Numbered from the stretch's first letter, positions 18,490-27,853 are shown. The stretch: 64,000 nucleotides of DNA from Cardinium hertigii_C (GCF_050864855.1 NZ_JBOZWW010000048.1:1-64000); one strand, 5' to 3'. Numbers and translations: made by a program. The notes: a model not told the origin generated them from the sequence alone.

Positions 18490-18972
18490 ATGTCCACATC
18501 TACAAGCAAACTAATTTTTTTATTACTTTTACCTGTCTTAACAGCAGAAAAATGCACTGATACCAAAAACAGAAACCTGAAACGAAACGCCCCTACGGTT
18601 GCGGCCAGCAAAACAGCAACTGCTACGGATGTTATTCCCTTAAATGATCTTGAAACTGCTGAGGCAAAAATAAATAGCCAGGAGAAAGAGAAAGAGAAAG
18701 AGAAAGAGAAAGAAAACAACAAAGACCAACCTAGAACGGAAGTTAAAACTGCTGTACCAGATGTACAAGAAGCAAAAAACAGACATCCTCTTAAAAAAGA
18801 TCAATCTGGGGAAGAGGAAAATGTATTTGAAACAAAAGAAGATAAGCAATCTATACATTCAGACAATAAAGGAAATTTTACTGAATCAGATGATGATAAA
18901 AAAATAGATAAAGAAAAAAAGAAAAAAGAAGAAAAAAGAAAAAAAAAGAAAAAAATCTTTGGAATTTTTTAG
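18490..18972 (+). CDS. Secreted Lys/Glu-rich low-complexity protein
   Basis: This 160-residue protein has an N-terminal signal peptide (KLIFLLLLPVLTA, cleavage probably before EKC). Nearly all the rest is charged low-complexity sequence, with an EK repeat at about residues 65-75 and a lysine-rich C-terminus (EKKKKEEKRKKKKK) ending IFGIF. I recognise no family. The Cys at residue 22 could be a lipidation site, but the lipobox is poor. The EK run comes from a GAGAAA hexanucleotide repeat whose copy number can change without a frameshift. It may be an envelope or exported protein; no function is proposed. Confidence 0.6.
   Translation: MSTSTSKLIFLLLLPVLTAEKCTDTKNRNLKRNAPTVAASKTATATDVIPLNDLETAEAKINSQEKEKEKEKEKENNKDQPRTEVKTAVPDVQEAKNRHPLKKDQSGEEENVFETKEDKQSIHSDNKGNFTESDDDKKIDKEKKKKEEKRKKKKKIFGIF
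18682..18711 (+). repeat. GAGAAA hexanucleotide microsatellite (5 copies) in coding sequence
   Basis: Five perfect GAGAAA units encode an EKEKEKEKEK run. Because the unit is six bases, length changes by slippage keep the reading frame and would only vary the length of the charged linker. Confidence 0.85.
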
Positions 18973-19140
18973 AAAAAAATAAAAATAGACCCTAAAAATA
19001 CATTTATAAATTAACTTGTACAGTATACATTCAGGCAACTGGCTTTAGTGCAACCCTGCACTTAAAAAAAAGAAAGGGTTATGTAAAAGCGCAACCAGGC
19101 TAAAGCGATTGATCCCTTACTTTTGCTCCTCTTTGTTTTT

Positions 19141-19182
19141 TCAGAACGGTTCTAAGCAATAGGTTGCGTACAACCGTTCTGA
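19141..19182. repeat. 11-bp inverted repeat in the lpxB upstream region
   Basis: TCAGAACGGTT (19141-19151) and AACCGTTCTGA (19172-19182) form a perfect 11-bp stem with a 20-nt loop. No U-run follows on either strand, so it is not a standard terminator. It lies in the 420-bp gap between the Lys/Glu-rich gene and lpxB. Nothing else in that gap is recognisable apart from a small stem AGTGCA/TGCACT near 19050. Confidence 0.6.
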
Positions 19183-19390
19183 TGTAAAGCTAAAATTTAT
19201 TAAGATGCATAGGTTCCATAATTTTTGATAGTAAAGGAAGTCCGCTGTTTTCAGATATATAAGCTAAAATGGGCTTACTAAATATTATAAAAAGTATCTA
19301 TATTGTGTAATTGTATTATTAAGTATCCCCTATTTGGCCTATTGCCTCCATATTTGTATGGAAAAGGCACCATCTAACATCCAAATACCC

Positions 19391-20536
19391 ATGCGTTATT
19401 ACATTATTGCGGGTGAGCACTCCGGAGACATGCATGGCGCTGATTTGATTAGAGCAATCCAATCAGTAGATCACCACGCCGATTTCTGGTGTTGTGGAGG
19501 AAGTGCGATGTCCCAAGCGATGGGCAGGCGTTGCAACGTAGATGGTTCAAAAATGGCTTATATGGGGATAGATTTTTTAAAAAAGTGGTATACCCTATGG
19601 CAGTTGCTAAAGTTTTGCCAAAAAAGTCTAAAGCACTACCAGCCAGCTGTCGTTCTTTTAATTGACTACAGTGGCTTCAATATGCGGCTTGCTGCATTTG
19701 CTAAACAAAATGGATTTTTAGTACACTACTATATACCGCCTAAAATATGGGCACATGGTCGAAAAAGAATTGCAAAAATTAAGCAAAATGTAAACCAAAT
19801 ATGGTCTATCCTACCTTTTGAAGCAGCCTATTATCGTGCGCAAGGCTACCATACCATTGACTATGTCGGTAATCCATTGATTCAAAAAGTTGCCAATCAT
19901 ACCATCAATCCCTTTTTTAGGGCAGAAAACCGCCTCGACCATCGGCCGATTATAGCCTTATTGCCGGGTAGTAGATTGGGTGAAATTCAGCGTCTATTGC
20001 CTCGAATGGTTGCCCAGGCAGCCCATTTTAAAGGCCATCAGTTTGTAGTAGCTGGATTAAGTATGATGCCAAAGCGTTTGTATGAGGCGCTATGCCCGCC
20101 TACGGTTCAAATTGTTTATGACCAAACCTATGACCTAATGGCCGCTGCGAAGGTGGCGGTGGTTGCCTCTGGAACCGCTAGTCTAGAAGCCGCGTTATTT
20201 AATCTCGCACAAATAGTGGTCTATAAGCTCCATCCATTGGCCCATTTTTTTTACAAAAGCATTATTACGGTAGATTACATCTCTTTGGTTAACCTTTTGA
20301 TGGATCATCCAGTTATTCCAGAACTCATTCAATATCAACTAACAGACAAAAATCTCTATGCCACTTTAACCAAGCTGCTATCGGGCAACGCTAGGGCCAA
20401 ACAACAAGCAGTCTATCCAACAGTTCGCCGGTTACTAAGTTCAAAAAATGGCGTTGCAACAGCCGCAAAGTGCATCGTATCCCAGGCCAAACAGTTCCTT
20501 CAAACCCAACGAAATCATGGAAAAAAAATTGGGTAG
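19391..20536 (+). CDS. lpxB: Lipid-A-disaccharide synthase LpxB
   Basis: LpxB is a peripheral inner-membrane GT-B glycosyltransferase that joins UDP-diacylglucosamine and lipid X to give the lipid A disaccharide. Family motifs are IIAGEHSGDMHGADLI at the N-terminus, YIPPKIWAHGRKR in the middle, and LLPGSRLGEIQRLLP with VASGTASLEAALF in the C-terminal donor domain. The ATG at 19391 gives the usual family start (MRYYIIAGE); an ATG at 19358 and a TTG at 19334 are also in frame. The gene overlaps ruvX by 20 bp, so the two are co-transcribed. Its presence implies the organism makes or recently made lipid A. Confidence 0.95.
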   Translation: MRYYIIAGEHSGDMHGADLIRAIQSVDHHADFWCCGGSAMSQAMGRRCNVDGSKMAYMGIDFLKKWYTLWQLLKFCQKSLKHYQPAVVLLIDYSGFNMRLAAFAKQNGFLVHYYIPPKIWAHGRKRIAKIKQNVNQIWSILPFEAAYYRAQGYHTIDYVGNPLIQKVANHTINPFFRAENRLDHRPIIALLPGSRLGEIQRLLPRMVAQAAHFKGHQFVVAGLSMMPKRLYEALCPPTVQIVYDQTYDLMAAAKVAVVASGTASLEAALFNLAQIVVYKLHPLAHFFYKSIITVDYISLVNLLMDHPVIPELIQYQLTDKNLYATLTKLLSGNARAKQQAVYPTVRRLLSSKNGVATAAKCIVSQAKQFLQTQRNHGKKIG

Positions 20537-20948
20537 GATTATGGCCATAGATTATGGGCTCAAACGGGTCGGTATTGCTGTTACCGATCCTTTACAAATC
20601 ATTGCTACCCCTTTGACAACCATTGTTGCCCCTACTTTATTGCCCTTTTTAAAGGATTATCTGCAACAAGAAAATGTAGTCACCTTTGTGATGGGTATGC
20701 CCACCCATTTAAATGGAAAACCTTCTAAAATGGGTAATATCATAAAGCAAATCGGCACGCAATTAAAAAAAGCCTTTCCAGCGCAAAGTTTGTATTACCA
20801 AGATGAACGATTTACTTCTAAATTGGCTTTGCAGGGACTCTACCAAGCTGGTTATTCTAAAAAGGATAGAGCAGACAAAAGCAATATAGATAAGGTAAGT
20901 GCTGCGATTCTCTTACAATCTTTTTTAAATAAACAGACGGTTATATGA
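20517..20948 (+). CDS. ruvX: RuvX/YqgF Holliday-junction resolvase-like protein
   Basis: This is an RNase H-fold nuclease family involved in pre-16S rRNA processing, once annotated as a Holliday junction resolvase. Motifs are AIDYGLKRVGIAVTDP near the N-terminus, VMGMPTHLNGKPS in the middle, YYQDERFTSKLA and the C-terminal DKVSAAILLQSFL, with conserved acidic residues in place. The ATG at 20517 is chosen because it directly precedes the conserved start. It lies inside the 3' end of lpxB, so translational coupling is likely. An ATG at 20541 is a second option. Confidence 0.92.
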   Translation: MEKKLGRIMAIDYGLKRVGIAVTDPLQIIATPLTTIVAPTLLPFLKDYLQQENVVTFVMGMPTHLNGKPSKMGNIIKQIGTQLKKAFPAQSLYYQDERFTSKLALQGLYQAGYSKKDRADKSNIDKVSAAILLQSFLNKQTVI

Positions 20949-21228
20949 TGCCAATCGCAACTTTTTACAGGAAGCCTGTTTGAATGACTTGAAAGGCAAC
21001 CTTTAGCCTATGACCTTTTTACATTACTCTAGGGTCACTAATTTTCTTTAGTGCTCGGTCTATAGCTATAGATAATATCTTATGGATGGCTACTTGACTA
21101 CAATCTATGACATCAACTAGTCAAGGAATTAGGAGCTAGATAGAGAGAGCCCTTGTGCACAATTTTTATTTTTTTTGTTTATATTTGAGTTATCTATTGA
21201 CTCAATAGGTTCATAAGTTTAGTTTTAT
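20949..21228. other. Gap upstream of tRNA-His with a candidate promoter
   Basis: No gene is visible. TATATTTG at 21180-21187 matches the Bacteroidota -7 element TAnnTTTG and would start transcription about 35 bp before tRNA-His. A small hairpin ACAGG-AAG-CCTGT follows ruvX at 20967-20979. Confidence 0.4.
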
Positions 21229-21303
21229 GGTGAATGTAGCTCAGCTGGTTAGAGCATTGGTTTGTGGTACCAAGGGTCGCGGGTTCGAATCCCGTCTTTC
21301 ACC
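21229..21303 (+). tRNA. tRNA-His (GUG)
   Basis: The anticodon loop holds TTGTGGT (anticodon GTG). The acceptor arm includes the extra 5' G (position -1) opposite C73 that is diagnostic for tRNA-His, and the T-arm is GGGTTCGAATCCC. One acceptor pair (position 6-67) is a T-T mismatch. No CCA is encoded. Confidence 0.93.
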
Positions 21304-21563
21304 CTAATATTTTACCTGATATAGTCCGCATCCCTTTAGTCAATAGTTTTTTAGTGCAATAGGTATCAAATTGCAAAATCTCCATTTATACTCGGTGGTA
21401 TCGCTATAAAATATCCTTTTCCTATATTTATGTTATGCTGTTTACTATACCAAAAATGTTTAACTATATCACAATACCCTTTTCCCTATAAAAAAATAAG
21501 CTATTAAAGACACTTTTATAGCTCGATAAACAGCCCTTAGCAGGGCTACAATCTCATACCAAC

Positions 21564-24500
21564 ATGTCCAATTTTTGCCATTTACATTGTCATACAGAAT
21601 ATTCTTTATTGGATGGAGCCGCTAAGGTCACACGTTTAATAGCTACCAATAAACAATTGGGCATGGATGCATTGGCCATTACCGACCATGGGAATATGTT
21701 TGGGGTCCCCCATTTTGTAGCCGCAGCTGGTAAGGAAGGAATAAAGCCCATTATAGGATGTGAGTTTTATATGGCACCTGATCGGCACGACCATAAAGAC
21801 AAAACCCGTTACCACCAGATATTATTGGCTAAAAATAGCATAGGTTATCAAAATATTACCAAACTATGCTCCCTAGGTTTTTTAGAAGGCTATTACTATA
21901 AACCACGTATTGATAAAGCTTTACTCAAACAATATAAAGAGGGTTTAATCGCCACTACCTGTTGTTTAAGTGCAGAGATTCCTAAAACCATTATACGCCA
22001 TGGTGAAGCAGCAGCAGAAAAGCTTTTTTTAGAATGGCTTGCGCTATTTGGTGAAGATTACTACATAGAGCTACAAAGACATGGCATCAAGGAACAAGAA
22101 ATTTGTAATGCCCTATTGCTCCGTTGGGCTAAAAAATACAATGTGAAAGTGATTGCCACCAATGATGTGCATTATGTTGCGCAACAGGACAGTCTTGCGC
22201 AAGATGTGTTGCTCTGCCTACAAACTGGAAAAGATTACAACGATCCCAATCGGATGCGTTTCAACAACGATCAATTTTTTTTAAAGTCACCAGAAGCCAT
22301 GGCGTTGCTTTTTGCAGACCTACCAGAGGCCCTTACCAATACCCTAGCCTTAGTAGAAAAAGTAGAAACCGTTTCCTTAACACGTGATGTGCTGTTGCCT
22401 ATTTTTAAACTTCCGAGTGGATTTTCAGATACCAATCTTTATCTAAGCCATTTGGCTTTTTCCGGAGCACGTGCCAAATATGGGACCATTCCTCTAGAGG
22501 TAGAAAACAGACTCAACTATGAATTGGCTATTATTGCTCAGACCGGTTTTGCTGGCTATTTTCTAATTGTACAAGACTTTATTCAAGCAGCTATAACATT
22601 AGGTGTGGTGGTAGGGCCAGGTCGAGGATCAGTAGCAGGCTCCTTAGTCGCTTTTTGCATCGGCATTACCAAAATAGATCCCATACGCTATAATCTGCTC
22701 TTTGAACGTTTTTTGAATCCAGAGCGGGTTTCTATGCCTGATATAGACGTAGATTTTGATGATGAAGGACGTAAAAAAGTAATTGATTATGTGATTCAAA
22801 AATATGGTAGAAACCAAGTAGCCTCGATTATTACCTTTGGTAGTATGGCCGCTAAATCTGCCATACGGGATGTAGCCCGTGTGTTGGGGGTGCCTTTGGC
22901 ACGGGCCAACTATATGACCAAATTGATACCCGATAAACTAGGGATTACCTTATCAGAAGCTTTTGAAGAAGTAAAAGAACTGGCAGAGCTGAAGAAAGGG
23001 CTTACCACACCAGAAGGTAACGTATTGGATTTAGCAGAAAAATTAGAAGGGTTGGTCCGCCATACAGGTATTCATGCAGCAGGGATCATCATTGCACCCC
23101 ATGATATTGTAGCATATATCCCAGTAAAAACAGATAAAAATTCCGATTTATTGGTTACCCAATACGATGGATCGGTACTGGAAGGAATCGGGATGTTGAA
23201 GATGGATTTTTTAGGCTTAAAGACGCTTAGTATTATTAAAGATGCCTTGCAATTGATTGAACAAAATAGAGCCATTTCCATAGATATAGATCTTATTCCA
23301 CTAGACGATCCCATTACTTTTAAACTATACCAATCCGGTAATACAAAAGGGACCTTTCAATTTGAGTCAGAAGGCATGCGTCAATGGCTGATTAAATTAC
23401 AACCCACTACAATGGAAGAGCTGATTGCGATGAATGCACTTTACAGACCAGGTCCTATGCAGTTTATTCCTAATTTTATTGCCCGCAAACATGGTAAAGA
23501 AGCTATTGAATACCCTCATCCACTTTTGGAAGCTATTTTAAAGCCCACTTATGGCATTATGATTTACCAAGAGCAAATCATACAAACCGCACAAACTATG
23601 GCGGGTTATACCCTAGGTAGTGCAGATTTGTTGCGCAAAGCTATGGGGAAAAAAAATGCAATAGAAATGGCCAAACAGCGTGATATTTTCATCACTGGAT
23701 CCGCTCAAAAACATAAAATCCCTAAAGAAAAAGCATTGCATATTTTTGAGATGATGGAAAAGTTTGCACAATATGGTTTTAATCGTTCGCATGCAGCAGC
23801 CTACTCCCTAATTGCCTATCAAACGGCTTATCTAAAGGCCCACTACCCTACCGAATATATGGCCGCTGTATTAACCCATAACCAGGGTGATATTGAAAAA
23901 ATTGCTTTTTTTATGGAAGAAAGTCGCCAGCAAGGACTGGCTGTATTGGGCCCTGATATAAATACCAGCCAAGTCAATTTTAGTGCAGGCCTCCATAAAG
24001 AAATAAGGTTTGGACTAGGTGCGATCAAAGGAGCAAGTGAGACAGCGGTCACTGCTATTATAGCAGCAAGAAAGGAGAAAGGGACATTTAAAGATATTTT
24101 TGACTTTGTCGAATCCATTCACCTTAAAAGCCTAAATAAAAAAACGATGGAGTCACTTGCTTTATCGGGTGCTTTTGATGGCTTGAAGGGTTTACATAGA
24201 AAACAATATCTCTATGAAGCATCGGGTAGCAGTTTTATAGAAAAATTGATCCAATACCGCAATCGTATACAAAAAGAACAGATAGAAGCAGCGCAGTCTC
24301 TTTTTGCAGCTAGTGGCTATAGTCAAATTAAAAGGCCAGAACCCGTTGATTGTACCCCTTATAGTCCGTTGGAACAACTGCGTATAGAGAAAGAACTAGT
24401 TGGTTTTTATATTTCTGGCCATCCATTGGATGCATTTAAAATAGATATAGAAAGCTTTTGCAATGTAACTACACAAAATATACTAACTGCTAGTCGAAAA

Positions 24501-25001
24501 ACTGTAACCATAGCGGGTATACTCACTGCTTCTACCATTAAGCAAAATGGCAAAGGAAATGCTTTTGCGTTACTCACATTAGATGATTACCATGGATCAT
24601 TACATTTTGCACTTTTTGGAGAAGACTATTTAAAATACAAGCATCTATTAGAAGTTGGACACTTACTTTTCCTGACTGGACATGTAGCCATCCGTTATGA
24701 CAATCAAGAAATGCAAACCTTTAAGCCTCGAACGATTAACCTATTGGAAGAGATGCGGGAAAAAATGGCGAAAGGCATTCATTTAAAGCTGACGCAAGAC
24801 CATATCACCGAAGAGCTAGTGAACGAATTGGAAGCTTGCATCAAACGCTATCCAGGTAAATCTTTTATAAAGATATCCATTATAGATCATGAATCCCAAA
24901 TTACGATTCCAACCCTTTCTATTCTATACCGTGTAGCGCTCACCAACGAACTATTTGGATTATTGCAAGCCCTCTCTATAGATTTTTACCTGTGTACTTA
25001 A
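21564..25001 (+). CDS. dnaE: DNA polymerase III alpha subunit DnaE
   Basis: DnaE is the replicative polymerase of the Pol III holoenzyme. The order is an N-terminal PHP domain (HLHCHTEYSLLDGA), the C-family palm with VVGPGRGSVAGS and the catalytic acidic motif PDIDVDF at about residues 392-398, a thumb and finger region, an HhH segment and a C-terminal OB fold (VTIAGILTAS). The 1145 residues are close to the normal DnaE1 length. Proofreading would come from a separate epsilon-type exonuclease; a DEDD exonuclease is encoded at 56147-56947 but looks more like the ExoX type. The gene is intact. Confidence 0.97.
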   Translation: MSNFCHLHCHTEYSLLDGAAKVTRLIATNKQLGMDALAITDHGNMFGVPHFVAAAGKEGIKPIIGCEFYMAPDRHDHKDKTRYHQILLAKNSIGYQNITKLCSLGFLEGYYYKPRIDKALLKQYKEGLIATTCCLSAEIPKTIIRHGEAAAEKLFLEWLALFGEDYYIELQRHGIKEQEICNALLLRWAKKYNVKVIATNDVHYVAQQDSLAQDVLLCLQTGKDYNDPNRMRFNNDQFFLKSPEAMALLFADLPEALTNTLALVEKVETVSLTRDVLLPIFKLPSGFSDTNLYLSHLAFSGARAKYGTIPLEVENRLNYELAIIAQTGFAGYFLIVQDFIQAAITLGVVVGPGRGSVAGSLVAFCIGITKIDPIRYNLLFERFLNPERVSMPDIDVDFDDEGRKKVIDYVIQKYGRNQVASIITFGSMAAKSAIRDVARVLGVPLARANYMTKLIPDKLGITLSEAFEEVKELAELKKGLTTPEGNVLDLAEKLEGLVRHTGIHAAGIIIAPHDIVAYIPVKTDKNSDLLVTQYDGSVLEGIGMLKMDFLGLKTLSIIKDALQLIEQNRAISIDIDLIPLDDPITFKLYQSGNTKGTFQFESEGMRQWLIKLQPTTMEELIAMNALYRPGPMQFIPNFIARKHGKEAIEYPHPLLEAILKPTYGIMIYQEQIIQTAQTMAGYTLGSADLLRKAMGKKNAIEMAKQRDIFITGSAQKHKIPKEKALHIFEMMEKFAQYGFNRSHAAAYSLIAYQTAYLKAHYPTEYMAAVLTHNQGDIEKIAFFMEESRQQGLAVLGPDINTSQVNFSAGLHKEIRFGLGAIKGASETAVTAIIAARKEKGTFKDIFDFVESIHLKSLNKKTMESLALSGAFDGLKGLHRKQYLYEASGSSFIEKLIQYRNRIQKEQIEAAQSLFAASGYSQIKRPEPVDCTPYSPLEQLRIEKELVGFYISGHPLDAFKIDIESFCNVTTQNILTASRKTVTIAGILTASTIKQNGKGNAFALLTLDDYHGSLHFALFGEDYLKYKHLLEVGHLLFLTGHVAIRYDNQEMQTFKPRTINLLEEMREKMAKGIHLKLTQDHITEELVNELEACIKRYPGKSFIKISIIDHESQITIPTLSILYRVALTNELFGLLQALSIDFYLCT

Positions 25002-25037
25002 TCAGATATAGTTGATGAATTGCTATCTTTTCTTGCT

Positions 25038-25059
25038 ATGTAAGCTTTAAAGCTTACAT
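25038..25059. terminator. Perfect 22-bp palindrome after dnaE (possible terminator)
   Basis: ATGTAAGCTTT and AAAGCTTACAT form a perfect palindrome 37 bp after the dnaE stop. The stem could terminate transcription, but there is no loop and no U-run, so it may instead be a protein-binding site. Confidence 0.4.
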
Positions 25060-25182
25060 GTAAAACACATACCATTTAGATCCATGTTTTGTCATCTAAT
25101 CTGCGATTCAAATGTATCAACGGACCTTTTGTACTAAAAAAATAGAATTTTAATTTTAATTTTAATTTTAACTAAAAAAGTT

Positions 25183-25190
25183 TAAATTTG
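25183..25190 (+). promoter_or_regulatory. Candidate -7 promoter element for the peroxidase gene
   Basis: TAAATTTG matches the Bacteroidota consensus TAnnTTTG 64 bp before the start codon. It follows a run of TTTTAA repeats (about 25147-25174) that leaves no clear -33 TTTG element. Confidence 0.4.
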
Positions 25191-25253
25191 TGAGCTGAGC
25201 ATTTTTTTAGTGAATCAGAAATTAACCTATTGTTTTAAACAGTTGTAAAAAGT

Positions 25254-25748
25254 ATGGATACCAATAGCAGCTCGGATAGAGATTTTTCGTTTACCCTATT
25301 AGATGGCACGACTTTTCATCTTTGTAATGGACAGGTAGTCTTGGTAGTGAATACGGCTTCGCGCTGTGGATTTGCCCGTCAATTTGATGCCTTACAAAGG
25401 CTACATGATCGATACCATATCCATGGTTTTACAGTGCTTGGGGTATCTTCTCAAAGTTTTGGCAAGCAAGAATTTGAACAGTCTTGCGATATAGCAACGG
25501 CTATACAAAACAAATGGAGTAGCCTTACTTTTCCCATTACGGAGTTAACAGCTGTTCGTGGAAAATCCATTCATCCATTTTATGCATGGGCTGCCACGCA
25601 AGTTTCTTGGTGTGGACGCCCAAAATGGAACTTTCATAAATATTTGATAGGGAAAGATGGCCAATGCATTACATGGTTTGCTTCTTCAACAGATCCTTTG
25701 GCCCCAAAAGTGGTAGAAGCAATAGAGGCTGCATTAGGTAACCAGTAA
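25254..25748 (+). CDS. Glutathione peroxidase-family thiol peroxidase
   Basis: This 164-residue thioredoxin-fold peroxidase reduces hydroperoxides with thiol donors. The catalytic Cys is in NTASRCGF, the conserved Gln in SSQSFGKQE, and the Trp/Asn pair in KWNFHKYLI, so the catalytic set is complete. It is a Cys enzyme, not a selenoprotein. The second Cys near SCDIATA could be the resolving residue, suggesting a thioredoxin-dependent mechanism. No signal peptide is present, so it is cytoplasmic. It probably protects against host oxidative stress. Confidence 0.93.
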   Translation: MDTNSSSDRDFSFTLLDGTTFHLCNGQVVLVVNTASRCGFARQFDALQRLHDRYHIHGFTVLGVSSQSFGKQEFEQSCDIATAIQNKWSSLTFPITELTAVRGKSIHPFYAWAATQVSWCGRPKWNFHKYLIGKDGQCITWFASSTDPLAPKVVEAIEAALGNQ

Positions 25749-25835
25749 CCTTTTTCAGACTATTTATTTGAGCATTAACTTTCTAAATATTACATATATC
25801 TCTTAATGGACTTTGTTGCGCCATACTTTTAAGAA

Positions 25836-25857
25836 GTAATACAAGCTCTTGTATTAC
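25836..25857. terminator. Inverted repeat after the peroxidase gene
   Basis: GTAATACAAG and CTTGTATTAC pair with only two bases between them, about 90 bp after the peroxidase stop. No U-run follows, so terminator function is uncertain. The remainder of 25749-25972 shows no gene. Confidence 0.35.
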
Positions 25858-25972
25858 ATATTTAATAGATCCAAAATAAAAAGCTTGGACTTTTCAATAA
25901 AAAAATATACTGTTCTTTTATAGTCTAGTTATCATTTAAACAATCATTAAAACATTATTAAAAGTAAAAAAG

Positions 25973-27736
25973 ATGAGACACTTGCACATACAGACCAATA
26001 AGACCTGCTTAGAAAAGACTAAAATTAGTTATATTTCTAATATTTTTACCTATTCTTTAACTAAAAAGCTTTTTTCTGCTTCTTTTTTAATAGGACTGTC
26101 TAGTACTTTTCTGCTATCAAGCACAGGATTTACATGTAGTAGAAAAATTTATCCTACTAATCTAGGAAAAAACTTGTACAAATCCAATAGAAACGACCTT
26201 TTTTTAGAGCCATTACTCTTAAAAAGGGAAGTAAACTCCCGATTCATACCATTATTTCTTTCACAAAAGAATAAACGATTATCTGTAGTAGATACTAAGC
26301 AGCAACCTAATGGTACCCATCCTACTAATATAGGAGTAGCACAGCCAACCCTTTCGGAAAATAGGCTGCAAAACAAAACATTACCCTCCAAGGAGATTGC
26401 AACTACTGGATTATCTCCAGAAAAGAAAAATAACCCACTGGTCCTCTTGAACTTAGAAGGCAACTCACTATTACCTGAGACTATTGATGCTAATAATAAT
26501 ATCGAACCAAAGAAGCCAAACTTATTAGGAGAATCAAAATCCGAAAAGACTTGCCCTAGTATTGCTATTGAATCCTTGAATGCTTCTAATCTAAATACTG
26601 ATAACAATACTAAAGATCCTATAGCACTTTTAAAAAAAGAAAGTCCATTATCTAACACGAGTGTAGTTTCCAATGATTGCTTTGAGATTATTGAGCCTAC
26701 TAACCATATCGAATCAAAAGAACAAAACTTATTAGCAGAATCAGGACTCAAAGAGAGTTGCCCTAGTATTTCTAGTGAGGCCTTTCACACTTGTCCTGTA
26801 ATGAGTAATTTGCATCTAGAGCATTATCAACTTATAAAATATACAGAAAATATTATAAAAAAGCAAAAAAAAGTAAAAAAACTAATAGAAAGCATCGAAA
26901 TACTTCCATTAATCGATATACTACGGGACAATATAATAGAAAATGTGACAGATAAAGTAGAAACGCAATCTATTACAGTACTGAAAAAGATAGAAGTATT
27001 GAAGAAAAAATTAGCAGTAATAAAAAATTACTATGAAAATGATACAAGCACTCAGCCATATAAAGAATTCCAAAACCTTATTCAATCAGTAGTAAATGAA
27101 TTGGATAGCTTACTACGTGTTGTATTTACAACACACCCATCCATTGATGCTAGAACAAAAATAGTCGACAACGCAATAGAAAATTGTAAAGAAATATTTT
27201 ATGAAAATATTAGTTATTTAAACAAACTATTATTTAATGATTGTAAAAATGAATTATATATCCCAATTTCTCAACTAAATGAGATCAGAAATTTTGGAAC
27301 AAAAACAATAGTAATGTTAATAGCGATGCGAAAAAATATAAAAACAGTAGATAATATGCTGATTTTTATAAAAGATATAATAACCCCTAATTTAATATAT
27401 ATCAGCCTCATGCAGGATATAGACATTCTGCAAAAAACAATACAATCACAATCTAGAACAGACAAAATTAAAAGTATGAATCTAATAGAATATATGATAT
27501 TCAATTTAAAATTAGAAGAACAAAAGATAAAATCGATTAAAAATAGATGCACTGATTGTATTAGACAATACATAAATAATAGCACAACAATAAAACAACT
27601 ATTACAAGAAGCAATAAATATAGAAGGGCAAGTTAAAAAAGAGATACTCTCATTAACAGAAGGCATCATTCAGAAAGCAGAACAAAAGAAAGAGCGATTA
27701 AAAGAGCTGTGTCCATTCGGGTATGACGAAGTGTAG
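25973..27736 (+). CDS. Large secreted helical protein of unknown family
   Basis: An extended N-terminal region with a hydrophobic segment (FSASFLIGLSSTFLLSSTGFTC, about residues 34-55) indicates export. Residues about 140-270 contain two tandem units of about 60 residues: NPLVLL..NIEPKKPNLLGES..CPSIAIESL and DPIALL..HIESKEQNLLAES..CPSISSEAF. The rest (about 280-587) is rich in Lys, Ile, Glu and Asn and predicted helical, including KKQKKVKKLIESIEI and EQKKERLKELC. I recognise no family. The exported nature, internal duplication and lack of relatives I can name make it a candidate effector or surface protein. It is transcribed alone. Confidence 0.65.
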   Translation: MRHLHIQTNKTCLEKTKISYISNIFTYSLTKKLFSASFLIGLSSTFLLSSTGFTCSRKIYPTNLGKNLYKSNRNDLFLEPLLLKREVNSRFIPLFLSQKNKRLSVVDTKQQPNGTHPTNIGVAQPTLSENRLQNKTLPSKEIATTGLSPEKKNNPLVLLNLEGNSLLPETIDANNNIEPKKPNLLGESKSEKTCPSIAIESLNASNLNTDNNTKDPIALLKKESPLSNTSVVSNDCFEIIEPTNHIESKEQNLLAESGLKESCPSISSEAFHTCPVMSNLHLEHYQLIKYTENIIKKQKKVKKLIESIEILPLIDILRDNIIENVTDKVETQSITVLKKIEVLKKKLAVIKNYYENDTSTQPYKEFQNLIQSVVNELDSLLRVVFTTHPSIDARTKIVDNAIENCKEIFYENISYLNKLLFNDCKNELYIPISQLNEIRNFGTKTIVMLIAMRKNIKTVDNMLIFIKDIITPNLIYISLMQDIDILQKTIQSQSRTDKIKSMNLIEYMIFNLKLEEQKIKSIKNRCTDCIRQYINNSTTIKQLLQEAINIEGQVKKEILSLTEGIIQKAEQKKERLKELCPFGYDEV

Positions 27737-27853
27737 CTTTAACAAAGCAAGCTAATAAATTATGTGCTCCGTAATATAATACAGGAATCTTTCTTTTTAA
27801 GTGTATAAATATTTTAGAGGTAGATTGCCTTCATGGCAATACCATTTAGACTT

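Noticed and set aside
18480..18858. Minus-strand Phe/Ser/Leu-rich ORFs opposite the Lys/Glu-rich gene
   Set aside because: They are mirror images of GA-rich repeat sequence; the plus frame has a proper signal peptide and start.
25147..25174. TTTTAA repeats as a CRISPR-like or regulatory array
   Set aside because: Only about four units of six bases, with no spacers; simple AT-rich repeat. No CRISPR array was found in the window.
25809..25823. GGACTTTGTTGCGCC as an IS terminus
   Set aside because: It resembles some IS ends, but no matching inverted copy or transposase fragment is near.
26149..26751. 200-residue ORF antisense to the 587-residue secreted protein
   Set aside because: Composition is that of a shadow frame and it starts and stops inside the other gene; the sense frame has signal peptide and internal repeat.
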